A stretch of DNA of 45,445 bases, from positions 1 through 45,445 of the forward strand of contig CALVEI010000010.1 of the NCBI GenBank assembly GCA_944326515.1. The letters are read 5' to 3'. Shown piece by piece: positions 9,380 to 17,673 of this stretch (positions within the stretch are counted from its first letter, which is position 1; each line of letters starts with the position of its first letter). The stretch comes from Candidatus Gastranaerophilales bacterium (lineage in GTDB: Bacteria; Cyanobacteriota; Vampirovibrionia; Gastranaerophilales; Gastranaerophilaceae). The notes under the pieces are model-generated. The model was given only the letters and a program-made list of their open reading frames with translations, was not told where the DNA came from and did no database searches. Both the position numbers and the translations under genes were made by a program.

Positions 9380-10249
9380 ATGATTATTATACCTGAATAT
9401 TTAGCCATTCATGAACCTGATGACAGATTGTTGGATATTATCAACGAAAAAGAGTTTGATGATAAAGTTTTGTATGAAAAACAGTCTGATTTTCATAATA
9501 TAAAGGTAATAGAAAACGAAGTAGGGCGTTTTTTACATTATAAGGATACTTATCAGGCTGGTTTTATTGATACGCAACAATACAAAGGTAATTTGCCTTA
9601 TATTAATTATTTTACGATTCCATATTTGATTAATCCTAAGATAAAAAATATTTTATTAATAGGTTTTGGCTCAGGAAAAATTGTTAATGATTGGGAATTC
9701 TTATTTGATAACATAAATTGCATTGACGTTGTCGATATTGAAGAAAATATTTTTGATATAGCTCAAAAATATTTTAATTTTAAAAAGTCAGATAAAGTTA
9801 ACTTTATTCTACAAGATGGCTTAGTTTATCTTAGAGAATCTTCTAAAAAATATGACTTAATTGTTGTTGATGTTGCATCTGATGATGGTATAGACGAGAG
9901 ATTTTTGAGTGATGATTATTTTAATTTGATAAAACATTCTCTTAACGATAAGGGGATGTTTGTTTCAAACTTATGCTCCAGTGCTGATTTTGAGCATAAG
10001 GATAATTCGTTCTTCCGCTCGCTTAAAGAATTGTATAACTCCTATTTTAAAGATGTGATGATTTATAAAGGCGATGAGTCAGATAGGGTATATTACAAAG
10101 CTTTCTTTGATTTAGATGAAAGAGTTATTGATATTACTAATGTTATTTTTATCTCTTCAGATACAAAAATGTTGTTGTCTGATAATTATGAAAAAATCAA
10201 TAAACTTGGTATTGATATAGCTTCTTATGTAAAAGATTTACAACGCTAA
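9380..10249 (+). CDS. Spermidine synthase-like (SAM-binding) protein
   Basis: 289 residues. The order of segments matches the spermidine synthase family: LYEKQSDFHNIKVIE (31-45), YQAGFIDTQQY (58-68), IPYL, a nucleotide-binding loop LLIGFGSGKIVNDW (92-105), acidic VDIEENIFDIAQKYF (118-132), and YDLIVVDVASDDG (158-170). In true SpeE the loop is GGGDGG and the catalytic region has D-x-x-D-P; here these are FGSGK and DVASDDG, so polyamine synthesis is not assured and another aminopropyl- or methyl-transfer is possible. Start taken at ATG 9380 because the in-frame upstream region overlaps ksgA. Its end overlaps the convergent PAP2 gene by four bases. Confidence 0.75.
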   Translation: MIIIPEYLAIHEPDDRLLDIINEKEFDDKVLYEKQSDFHNIKVIENEVGRFLHYKDTYQAGFIDTQQYKGNLPYINYFTIPYLINPKIKNILLIGFGSGKIVNDWEFLFDNINCIDVVDIEENIFDIAQKYFNFKKSDKVNFILQDGLVYLRESSKKYDLIVVDVASDDGIDERFLSDDYFNLIKHSLNDKGMFVSNLCSSADFEHKDNSFFRSLKELYNSYFKDVMIYKGDESDRVYYKAFFDLDERVIDITNVIFISSDTKMLLSDNYEKINKLGIDIASYVKDLQR

Positions 10250-11205
10250 CTGAGCTTTTTTATCACAAAAGGGTATAAGCAAGTTATAAATATTGCGCTA
10301 GCAAAAGAAGTGATAGTATAAGCTAAATATTTGTATGTAACAGCTGATAACAAGCTGTTTAATACGGAAGATATTGCGTATAAAACAACTACACCAGCTA
10401 GGATTACCACTGTTTTCTTTATCTTTGTCATTTTGTCAGGTATTTCGTATTTGACTAATCTTTTCTCGAGTAGCCATCCTGTGAATATACCAAGCATAAA
10501 AGATATCTTTGGATATACGCCTTGTTTCATAGAAACAGGGTTTATTGTATCTGTAAGTTCATTGTATGCGGTCATTTGTGCACAGCATTTTATATGTAAG
10601 TATGCATATAAAAGAATCGTTAGCCATATTATTAGGATATAAAATATAAAATCTCTTTCTGGCTTTTTATCAATCCATTTTAATAATTTGTCTGTAAATA
10701 ACATTATGAAGATGCCTGCAACTATAGAAACAATTACATCTTGAGGGGTATGTACACCAACGTAATTTCTTGAAAATCCAACAAGCAGAATGATTGCAAT
10801 CATAGAGTATCTTAAAATTTTGTTGTTCCACCATTTGTAGGCAATACTGCCCCATACAGCTGTTGCACCGGCTGTGTGACCACTTGGGAATGAGTACCCG
10901 TCAGCAGCAGGCAATACTCTTTCAATAGGTTTTACAGAAGAGTCTAATATCCAAGGTCTTTTTATGCAGGCAGTCATTTTTAAAAAAACGTTAGTAAATA
11001 AGGTTAAACCAAAAGTAAAAAGCATAAATTGCCCTATTCTTTTGTTAATACCCCAATAAACTATAGCCATAACAGAAAGTGGGATTATTAGTTCTCCAAA
11101 CCAAGTTATAGAAATGAAAAAGTTATCAAACACCCCATTTGTAATATCTCTTAAGTGTTGAAGAATGAGTAAATATTTTATCTGTAGTCCTAGTGTGCCA
11201 AACAT
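10246..11205 (-). CDS. PAP2-family phosphatase (membrane)
   Basis: 319 residues from ATG 11203-11205. A further 39 codons are open up to a TTG at 11322, but the ATG gives the usual PAP2 N-terminus (a Leu-rich helix followed by FFISITWFGELIIP). The three phosphatase motifs are present in order: KMTACIKRPW, SFPSGHT and SRNYVGVHTPQDV, which carry the conserved Lys/Arg, His and His/Asp residues. At least eight hydrophobic helices indicate an integral inner-membrane enzyme. Family members dephosphorylate phosphatidate or undecaprenyl diphosphate on the periplasmic side. The lipid substrate cannot be told here. Extra membrane helices after the catalytic core make it longer than minimal PAP2 enzymes. 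Confidence 0.9.
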   Translation of the reverse strand: MFGTLGLQIKYLLILQHLRDITNGVFDNFFISITWFGELIIPLSVMAIVYWGINKRIGQFMLFTFGLTLFTNVFLKMTACIKRPWILDSSVKPIERVLPAADGYSFPSGHTAGATAVWGSIAYKWWNNKILRYSMIAIILLVGFSRNYVGVHTPQDVIVSIVAGIFIMLFTDKLLKWIDKKPERDFIFYILIIWLTILLYAYLHIKCCAQMTAYNELTDTINPVSMKQGVYPKISFMLGIFTGWLLEKRLVKYEIPDKMTKIKKTVVILAGVVVLYAISSVLNSLLSAVTYKYLAYTITSFASAIFITCLYPFVIKKLS

Positions 11206-11305
11206 AATTTCTGTATCAATTGTAAAGCTTTTTTTATTATTGGGCAATTTTTTTACAACAAATGTTTTTATATAGCTAAGGTAGTAAATTATTAGTGTGT
11301 GAAAA

Positions 11306-11575
11306 ATGGAAAATATGAACAACTCACTGTCACAGGGAAGTTGTGATAATAGATTGTATCAAAACAACTTTGAAGACAGTATGGTTACGACTCCTATTGT
11401 ACGAAGCAACACTGGTTTGCCACAGTATGATAAGATTACAAGAGAATATGCAGATATTGTAAAAACACTTGCAACGGTGCAGATGAATCTTTCTAGTAAA
11501 TTGCTTGCATCTAGTTTTTTGAAATGTTCTGCTTTAGATAGGAATCAACAAAAGCGTCAATATCTCCGTCCATAA
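11306..11575 (+). CDS. Small ORF, uncertain, 3' end antisense to prfB
   Basis: 89 residues, hydrophilic, no recognised family: Asn/Ser-rich start, then a region with [20 protein letters not shown] and a helical stretch. The first 205 bases occupy a gap that would otherwise be empty between two minus-strand genes. The last 65 bases lie opposite the 3' end of prfB, and the C-terminus there is probably not under protein-level selection. No strong ribosome binding site is visible. It could be a real gene whose stop has been lost, or a chance ORF. Confidence 0.4.
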   Translation: MENMNNSLSQGSCDNRLYQNNFEDSMVTTPIVRSNTGLPQYDKITREYADIVKTLATVQMNLSSKLLASSFLKCSALDRNQQKRQYLRP

Positions 11576-12621
11576 CAGAGTCTACATTTCCTACTTCGTA
11601 GCCTGTTCTATGGTCTTTGACCATTTTGTATGGATGAAATACGTATGAGCGTATTTGTGAGCCAAAGTTTATGTCGAAATTTTCGCCTTTTAGTTCAGCG
11701 AGCTTTTTGTCGTGTTCTGCTTGTTTTATTGCTAATAGCTTAGATGCAAGCATTTGCATAGCTGTTTCTTTATTTTGTAATTGAGAACGTTGTTGCTGGC
11801 ATTTTATTACGATACCTGTAGGTTTATGAAGTATTCTTACAGCTGTTTCTACTTTATTTACGTTTTGTCCGCCGGCTCCGCCTGATCGCATAGTATCTAC
11901 TTCTATATCTTCAGGTGGGATTGTTATAACTTTTTCAAAGTCCTCAATTACAGGGCTTACTTCCAGTGACGCAAAGCTTGTTTGTCTTTTTCCGTTTGCA
12001 TTAAATGGCGAAATTCTGACTAATCGATGAACGCCTCTTTCTGCTTTAGCAAGGCCAAAAGCATATTTGCCTGATACTTTTATTGTTGCTGATTTGATTC
12101 CTGCTTCATCTCCATCAGACTTGTCGAGGAGTTCTACTTTCCAGCCTTTTGATTCTGCCCATCGAGTGTACATTCTAAGTAACATTTGTGCCCAATCTTG
12201 GGCATCTGTTCCTCCTGCCCCTGCGTTAACAGTTAAAATGGCATCGTATGAGTCATACTCTCCGGAAAGCGTCATTTTTACTTCCCATTCATTCATTTCT
12301 TTTTCAAGAGATTCTATTGAATTTTGGAGTTCTTCCCACAATGATTCGTCATCAGATTCGTTATACAGTTCAACCAAAAGCTCACAATCAGCAATTGTTT
12401 TGTCCCAATTTTCTGCTTGTTCAATAGTGTTTTTATATTCAGTAAGTTCTTGTGACAGTTTTGATGCTTTTTGTGGATCTGTCCAGATATCTTCGCTTTG
12501 AAGTTTTAAATCTATTTCTTTAACTTTGTCTTTTAAAGTAGCGAGGTCAAAGACACTCCTTCGCTTTGTTTATTTTCAAAGCCAATTCTTCTAATTTCTG
12601 TTTTTGTTCTATATCAGTCAT
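11511..12621 (-). CDS. prfB: Peptide chain release factor 2, programmed +1 frameshift
   Basis: RF2 recognises UGA and UAA and triggers peptide release. The gene starts at ATG 12619-12621, runs 24 codons to an in-frame TGA (12547-12549) and continues in the +1 frame to 11511, giving about 369 residues, the normal RF2 length. The slippery CTT TGA C is preceded by an internal Shine-Dalgarno-like AAGGAG (12556-12561), the same arrangement as in E. coli, where low RF2 lets the ribosome shift and so autoregulates synthesis. The SPF anticodon-like tripeptide (in [10 protein letters not shown]) and the catalytic GGQ ([13 protein letters not shown]) are both present. It diverges from the zeta-like gene with a 61-bp gap. 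Confidence 0.96.
12545..12562 (-). promoter_or_regulatory. prfB: prfB programmed +1 frameshift site
   Basis: Read on the minus strand: AAGGAG, three bases, then CTTTGAC. The six-base Shine-Dalgarno-like element and its spacing to the CTT codon match the classical RF2 recoding site. The two frames join exactly here into one RF2-length protein. Confidence 0.95.
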
Positions 12622-12682
12622 AGTAAATTTATTTTAGCACAAATAGCAACTATTTATATTTACAGGTTTTGTCACAATTGCA

Positions 12683-14536
12683 ATGATTGTAAGCAATAAT
12701 ATCAAATCTATAACTTATAAACCAAATACTAACAACTTTAAGGCTGTTAAATTACATAACAGTCTGTTTGATGTTAAAGACAATTTTATTACTGCATTTA
12801 AGCCTGTTTTTATTAAGTCTCCTGTTTTTCCAAAAGATGTTTTTCAAAATAATTTTTCTAACCTTGAACCTAGAAAAAGAAACTTTATACATAAATTTGC
12901 TAATTTAAGCGAACATTATCAATTGATGTTTGATGTCTATCAGTTGCAGTTCTTGAAGAATTTTTCTGTAGAAAAGTTAAAATCTTTGTATAAATCAGCA
13001 TACATGCAAGATTCTTTTGGGATGAAACGTTTTTCACCTTCAGAGCTTATCTCTATAGCTGATTTACCTTTTGAAAAATTACGTTTTTTAAAACCATTTA
13101 TGAAAGAAAAAAATGCGATTGGTCGGTTCAATTATTCTTATGATTCACTTAAGACGATTGCTAATTTTTCAAAAGATGAGTCTAAAAAAGCTATGATACT
13201 TTTGGGTAATAAAATACCATCAGAGGATTTGATAGCTCTTTGTAAAGATAATAATGCCAACATTCAGGAATTAAAAAATCGCATTAATACTTTAAATGAT
13301 CTTTTTAAAGACAATGTGACAGAAATTTCTGTTAAAAAATATCAAAATAACTATGTGATGTCATTATTAACAGAAAACGAGCATAAGGTGCATCGTTATG
13401 TTTTTGATAATCAGTTTAAGCTAAATAAGAATTATAAGTCTGATGTTGATTTTGATGCTCAAAAATTTGTTAATAAAAGCTTTTTCTCAAGATTAAATCC
13501 ATTTGCTTCAAAAAAATCTGTATCTGTTGTTAATAATACTGTTGATAATTTAAGAGTTTCTGAAGAAGAACATTTTTATGCATTAGATGATATTCAAGAT
13601 TATGCCGAGTTTGTAAAGCAGATGTATATGAAAGCTTATAAGCATAATTTTTATGTTATTCACTCAGGAAAAGGGCACTTTATTAATACAGATTTTAAAT
13701 TGCCGGATAATTTGCTCGTTAACTATTGGCAAAAAGGTGCAATATCTCAAGATGACTTGATAAAAATATGTTCCGATAATGCAGGAGCAATTCCTGAAAG
13801 TGATTTTAAATTTTTTGCAAAGAATAAAATAAGGATGACTCCTTATGATAATGACAGATATCTTGAAATTAGAAGAAGAAATGTTTTATCTGAGCCTGTT
13901 AAGGTTGGGTCAGAGTATTACAATCAAGTTTTGCAAAAAACTTTGAAAGCAGAAGAAGCTAAGTTGAAAAATATTAGAGCAGAAAGAAAACTACTTATAA
14001 TTGATGGATTGCCCGGAGCAGGAAAATCAACAATTATAAAGAAAATTTTAAATGGTGATATCAATTCGTATTACACACCTGATGCTGATGACATAAAAGG
14101 TATGTTTGAAGAAGTTTATAAACAAGGTGAATGTGCTGAGCTTGTTCACAAAGCTTCCAGTCATATTTTACGTAACTATATTATTCCTAATGTATTTGCT
14201 CAAGGAAAAAACATGATATTTCAAACAGGTGGTGGTTCTGTGAATATTCACAAAATTATTCAACAAGCTAAAAGTAACGGTTATGACGTAGATTTTATTC
14301 ACATCGCTACACCAAAACAGCTTTCTATGCAAAGATCAATTTCTCGTTTTGAACAGATGGGTAGATTTATTGATCCGTACGCTGTTTTATCGATTTTTAA
14401 TCATAATAACAGAGAGAAAAAATATGCAGCAAAAATATTTTCATACCATGAAGGAATTAGAAATGCATATAGAGTTGAAAATGGCGAAGTGTTTTTAATT
14501 ATAGATGGTCAAATAAGTAAAATGCAGAAGTTATAA
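12683..14536 (+). CDS. Large protein with C-terminal zeta-toxin-like kinase domain
   Basis: 617 residues. The last 180 carry a P-loop kinase of the zeta-toxin/AAA_33 type: Walker A GLPGAGKST (442-450), acidic PDADDIK (466-472), LVHKASSHIL, FQTGGGS in the place of zeta's EGTGR, and IATPKQLSMQRSISRFEQMG, corresponding to the zeta segment with ATP-contacting arginines. Zeta toxins phosphorylate UDP-N-acetylglucosamine. The glutamate of EGTGR is replaced by Gln. The first 430 residues are unknown: an early NNFKAVK motif, NPFASKK around 271, and two copies of a segment of type I-x2-x-DLI-x2-C-x-DN (near 178 and 354). No antitoxin gene adjoins. No good ribosome binding site precedes ATG 12683. Substrate and role unknown. 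Confidence 0.75.
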   Translation: MIVSNNIKSITYKPNTNNFKAVKLHNSLFDVKDNFITAFKPVFIKSPVFPKDVFQNNFSNLEPRKRNFIHKFANLSEHYQLMFDVYQLQFLKNFSVEKLKSLYKSAYMQDSFGMKRFSPSELISIADLPFEKLRFLKPFMKEKNAIGRFNYSYDSLKTIANFSKDESKKAMILLGNKIPSEDLIALCKDNNANIQELKNRINTLNDLFKDNVTEISVKKYQNNYVMSLLTENEHKVHRYVFDNQFKLNKNYKSDVDFDAQKFVNKSFFSRLNPFASKKSVSVVNNTVDNLRVSEEEHFYALDDIQDYAEFVKQMYMKAYKHNFYVIHSGKGHFINTDFKLPDNLLVNYWQKGAISQDDLIKICSDNAGAIPESDFKFFAKNKIRMTPYDNDRYLEIRRRNVLSEPVKVGSEYYNQVLQKTLKAEEAKLKNIRAERKLLIIDGLPGAGKSTIIKKILNGDINSYYTPDADDIKGMFEEVYKQGECAELVHKASSHILRNYIIPNVFAQGKNMIFQTGGGSVNIHKIIQQAKSNGYDVDFIHIATPKQLSMQRSISRFEQMGRFIDPYAVLSIFNHNNREKKYAAKIFSYHEGIRNAYRVENGEVFLIIDGQISKMQKL

Positions 14537-14555
14537 AGCTTCTGCATTTTATTTT
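14519..14555. terminator. Terminator between zeta-like gene and metG
   Basis: A 12-bp stem pairs 14519-14530 (AAAATGCAGAAG) with 14539-14550 (CTTCTGCATTTT). The eight-base loop contains the stop codon of the zeta-like gene, and T-rich sequence follows. A-rich sequence on the other side allows use by convergent metG too. Confidence 0.85.
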
Positions 14556-14557
14556 CT

Positions 14558-16135
14558 TTAGTTGCCTTTTTTAGATGCTCCTGCTATTTCAGAATCTAAT
14601 CTTAAAAATACAGGTTTAATTTTTGATTTTTCTGTTATTATACCTGTCGGAATTTCTGCCCATTTTAGTGAGTCTAGCTTAACTTCTGTTGGGTCTGTAG
14701 ACAGGTTAAGTTGCTCATATATATCTTTGGCAATGTTTGGACAATAAGGAGCCAGCATAGTTGCTATAAATCTCATTGACTCTAATACAGTGTAAAGAAC
14801 CTGAGCACATTCAAGCATTTTTTCCTCTTTAGCTAAGCTCCAAGGTGCTGTGTCATTTACGTATTTGTTAACAGTGTTTGAGAAGTTTACGATTTCTTGA
14901 GCCGCTTCTGCTACTTCGTATTTGTCAAATCTTGCTTTTACTGCTTCAACTGTTTTCATTGCTTCTTTTGCTATTTCAGAGTCAGATGAAGTTATGAATT
15001 CTTCTTTTATTTCTCCGTTAAAGTATTTTACTTGCATATTAAGAGTTCGGTTTAAGAGGTTACCTATGTTGTTTGCAAGGTCAGCGTTAACTCTCTCTTT
15101 AAAATCTAAGTCTGAGTAGTTTCCGTCTCTGCCTGTTGGTGCAGTAACCATCATAAAGTATCTGAATGCATCAGGATGAGCTAGTTCAAAACTATCCATA
15201 ACATCTTTTGGTGAAATAACATTGCCTAATGATTTACTCATTTTTGTCTGGTCGATAGTAATCCAACCGTGTGCAAGTATTGTTTTAGGTAGAGGGATGT
15301 CAAGAGCCATCAAGAATGAAGGCCAGTATATTGCGTGGAATTTTAGAATGTCTTTACCAATAACTTGAACATCAGCAGGCCAATATTTTTTGAAGTTTTC
15401 TGAAGGATTTTCAGGGTCATAACCTAAAGCTGTAATATAGTTTGAAAGTGCGTCAATCCAAACATATATGACCTGAGAATCGTCACCAAGGACTGGAATA
15501 CCCCAGCTTACAGATTCTTTTGAACGAGAAACAGAAATGTCTTCTATATGTTCGAGTTGGTTAATTACTTCGTTTGCTCTGAATTCTGGCTGTATAAAGT
15601 CAGGATTGTTTTTGATGTGTTCAATTAATCTGTCTTTGTATTTTGAAAGTTTGAAGAAATAGTTTTCTTCTTTAACTTCTTCAGGTTTTTTTAAGTGATC
15701 AGGACATAAGCCGTCTTCTGTTAAATCTCTAGGGTTTAAGAAAGATTCGCAACCTGAGCAATAAAGTCCTGTGTATGAGTGTTTGTATATGTCACCATTA
15801 TCTTGTAATTTTTTAAATATTTTTTGTACGATTTTTTCGTGGTCTTCATCGGTTGTTCTGATGAATTTGTTGTAGGATATTTCAAGACCTGCCCAGCACT
15901 CTTTAAATTTGTTTGCGTTCAAGTCGCACAATTCTTTTGGCGTTATTCCCATTGATGCTGATGTTTTTTGTATTTTTATACCGTGTTCATCAGTACCTGT
16001 GAGAAAATATACGTAATCATATCTTTGTCTGAAATGACGAGCAAGTACGTCAGTTTGTATTTTTTCATATGCGTGACCTATATGAGGTGCTCCGTTTACG
16101 TAATCTATTGCTGTTGTTAAGTAAAATTTTGTCAT
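14558..16135 (-). CDS. metG: Methionyl-tRNA synthetase
   Basis: 525 residues. It charges tRNA-Met with methionine. The class I signatures are HIGH at 18-21 (APHIGHAYEK) and KMSKS at 298-302. A zinc site of the form C126-x2-C129 ... C144-x2-H147 lies in the connective domain, suggesting a single-zinc type. The alpha-helical anticodon-binding domain follows, but the C-terminal EMAP/tRNA-binding extension found in longer MetRS is absent. It is divergent from rph with a 73-bp intergenic region, in which TATAAA precedes metG on its strand and GGGATAG serves as a ribosome binding site. Confidence 0.96.
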   Translation of the reverse strand: MTKFYLTTAIDYVNGAPHIGHAYEKIQTDVLARHFRQRYDYVYFLTGTDEHGIKIQKTSASMGITPKELCDLNANKFKECWAGLEISYNKFIRTTDEDHEKIVQKIFKKLQDNGDIYKHSYTGLYCSGCESFLNPRDLTEDGLCPDHLKKPEEVKEENYFFKLSKYKDRLIEHIKNNPDFIQPEFRANEVINQLEHIEDISVSRSKESVSWGIPVLGDDSQVIYVWIDALSNYITALGYDPENPSENFKKYWPADVQVIGKDILKFHAIYWPSFLMALDIPLPKTILAHGWITIDQTKMSKSLGNVISPKDVMDSFELAHPDAFRYFMMVTAPTGRDGNYSDLDFKERVNADLANNIGNLLNRTLNMQVKYFNGEIKEEFITSSDSEIAKEAMKTVEAVKARFDKYEVAEAAQEIVNFSNTVNKYVNDTAPWSLAKEEKMLECAQVLYTVLESMRFIATMLAPYCPNIAKDIYEQLNLSTDPTEVKLDSLKWAEIPTGIITEKSKIKPVFLRLDSEIAGASKKGN

Positions 16136-16208
16136 AATCTATCCCACTTTATACTAATTTGATAAGATAAAGTTACCACAAAAAGACAATAGAAAAAAGG
16201 AGATAAAA

Positions 16209-16910
16209 ATGTCAGAACGTTTTAATAACAGAGGCAATAAAGACTTAAGACCTGTTAAATTTACAAAGGATTATACAAAACATGCATTAAGCTCTGTTTT
16301 GGTTGAATTTGGGGATACAAAAGTTATTGTAACTGCTACAGTTGAAGAAAAAGCACCAAAATGGATGGAAAAGGATGATCCAAGAGGTTGGGTAACAGCT
16401 GAGTACTCATTATTACCTACTTCTACTCATACAAGATGTCAAAGAGAAAGAACAAAAATATCTGGAAGAACTCAAGAAATTCAAAGATTAATAGGTCGTA
16501 GTTTGCGTTCTTGTGTTGATTTAGAAAAGATTGGTGGTTTAACAATTACGATTGATGCTGATGTTATACAAGCTGACGGTGGTACAAGATGTGCTAGTAT
16601 TTGTGGCGGTTATCTTGCATTAGAAGATGCTGTAAAAAAACTGATGGAAAAAGGTATATTAAAAGAAAATCCGATATTAGAACCCATTGCAGCAGTTTCT
16701 ATCGGTCTAATTGATGGTGAAATTAGGCTTGATTTGGATTATAGTGAAGATTCTCACGCACAGGTTGACTCTAATGTTGTTATGACTAAAAGTGGCAAGA
16801 TTATAGAATTTCAAACCACTGCTGAAGGAAATCCATTTACTAAAGCTGAGTTGTATGAAATTTTGGATACTGCAGAGATTGCTATACAAAAAATAATGGG
16901 AATGTATTAA
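16209..16910 (+). CDS. rph: Ribonuclease PH
   Basis: 233 residues, full length. A phosphorolytic 3'-5' exoribonuclease that trims tRNA precursors. Recognisable segments: RPVKFTKDYTKHALSSVLVEFGDTKV near the N-terminus, WVTAEYSLLPTSTHTR, the phosphate-binding region SGRTQEIQRLIGRSLR with its conserved arginines, IDADVIQADGGTRCASI, and DLDYSEDSHAQVDSN with the conserved acidic residues. AAAAAAGGAG lies seven bases upstream of ATG 16209. The gene ends in a palindromic terminator. Confidence 0.95.
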   Translation: MSERFNNRGNKDLRPVKFTKDYTKHALSSVLVEFGDTKVIVTATVEEKAPKWMEKDDPRGWVTAEYSLLPTSTHTRCQRERTKISGRTQEIQRLIGRSLRSCVDLEKIGGLTITIDADVIQADGGTRCASICGGYLALEDAVKKLMEKGILKENPILEPIAAVSIGLIDGEIRLDLDYSEDSHAQVDSNVVMTKSGKIIEFQTTAEGNPFTKAELYEILDTAEIAIQKIMGMY

Positions 16911-16928
16911 TACATTCCTATTATTTTT
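16899..16928 (+). terminator. rph terminator, perfect palindrome
   Basis: The 20-base palindrome at 16899-16918 (left arm GGAATGTATT) has the rph stop codon at its centre and is followed by TATTATTTTTTT. As a hairpin it must open its centre to make a loop, leaving a stem of about eight pairs. Confidence 0.7.
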
Positions 16929-16979
16929 TTATTTTATTTTATTCTCGGTTTATCCAGCAGAGCCAGAACTTGTGCTTGC

Positions 16980-17666
16980 TTAAAAGTTTATTTTCTTCTC
17001 TTTTATTACTTTTGCCGCACAGTCAATACCATGTCCGCCTTTTACACAGTTGGCTGAATTATTATCGTTTCCTGCAGGAAGTACACCTACACCTTTTATC
17101 AAACCAAAGAAAAATATATCTCGTCCATACATATTTGGACCTTTCGATCCGTTTACATCAACGGCAAAACGGCCCATGCAGTTGGTAAGATGTTTGTCTG
17201 ATGGAGTCGGTGTTCCGTCTGCAAATCCTTTTTTTGCATCACACTTGTCTGTTGCAAAACTAATGCACATTCCGTCTGTTGTAACAATTGTATAACCTTT
17301 AATTTCATCTACTGTATTGTTAAGGTATTTTGGGGCTTCATCGTAACATTGTGCAGTGCTGGAGTCATCGATTCTTGCAGTGTTAAACTGAGCTACAAAT
17401 CCTTCTTTATGGTCTCCATTTGTACCTTTCCAAAATATGTTGGGATCGTTCCATTTTTTACCAAGACCAATCGGTCCGTAGTCAATCTTCATTCTGTCTA
17501 TTGCTTGACTTAAAGAAGAATATGCTTTTAAACAACCAGCAACGTGTTCATTATTCTTTGTATTCATATTTAGTGTTGGTATTGTCATTGCTGCAATAAC
17601 ACCTATGATTACTAATGTAACCAATACTTCTGCCATTGTGAATGCATGGAATTTTCTAAATTTCAT
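16980..17666 (-). CDS. Type IV pilin-like / pseudopilin protein
   Basis: 228 residues with a prepilin signal: short basic leader MKFRKFHA, then FTMAEVLVTLVIIGVIAAMT. Cleavage by prepilin peptidase is expected between Ala8 and Phe9, giving an N-methylated Phe with Glu at +5 (Glu13), followed by the long hydrophobic helix used for membrane insertion and pilus packing. The globular part has several Cys (GCLKAY, AQCYDEA, DGMCI, DKCDAK, NCMGR, NCVKG, IDCAAK) and Gly/Asp-rich loops, as in G/H-type minor pseudopilins. TTGAGG precedes the ATG and contains the bioA stop. The gene is the last of an M29-bioA-pseudopilin run. The partner secretion ATPase is not in the window. Confidence 0.88.
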   Translation of the reverse strand: MKFRKFHAFTMAEVLVTLVIIGVIAAMTIPTLNMNTKNNEHVAGCLKAYSSLSQAIDRMKIDYGPIGLGKKWNDPNIFWKGTNGDHKEGFVAQFNTARIDDSSTAQCYDEAPKYLNNTVDEIKGYTIVTTDGMCISFATDKCDAKKGFADGTPTPSDKHLTNCMGRFAVDVNGSKGPNMYGRDIFFFGLIKGVGVLPAGNDNNSANCVKGGHGIDCAAKVIKEKKINF

Positions 17667-17673
17667 CTTATCC

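Noticed and set aside
10331-10642. 103-codon plus-strand ORF inside the PAP2 gene
   Set aside because: It lies wholly antisense to the well-supported PAP2 membrane domain, has no ribosome binding site, and its composition mirrors the opposite strand.
16136-16208. T-box or SAM riboswitch upstream of metG
   Set aside because: The intergenic region is only 73 bp and has no stem-loop or T-box bulge sequence. The gaps before tyrS and leuD are also too short.
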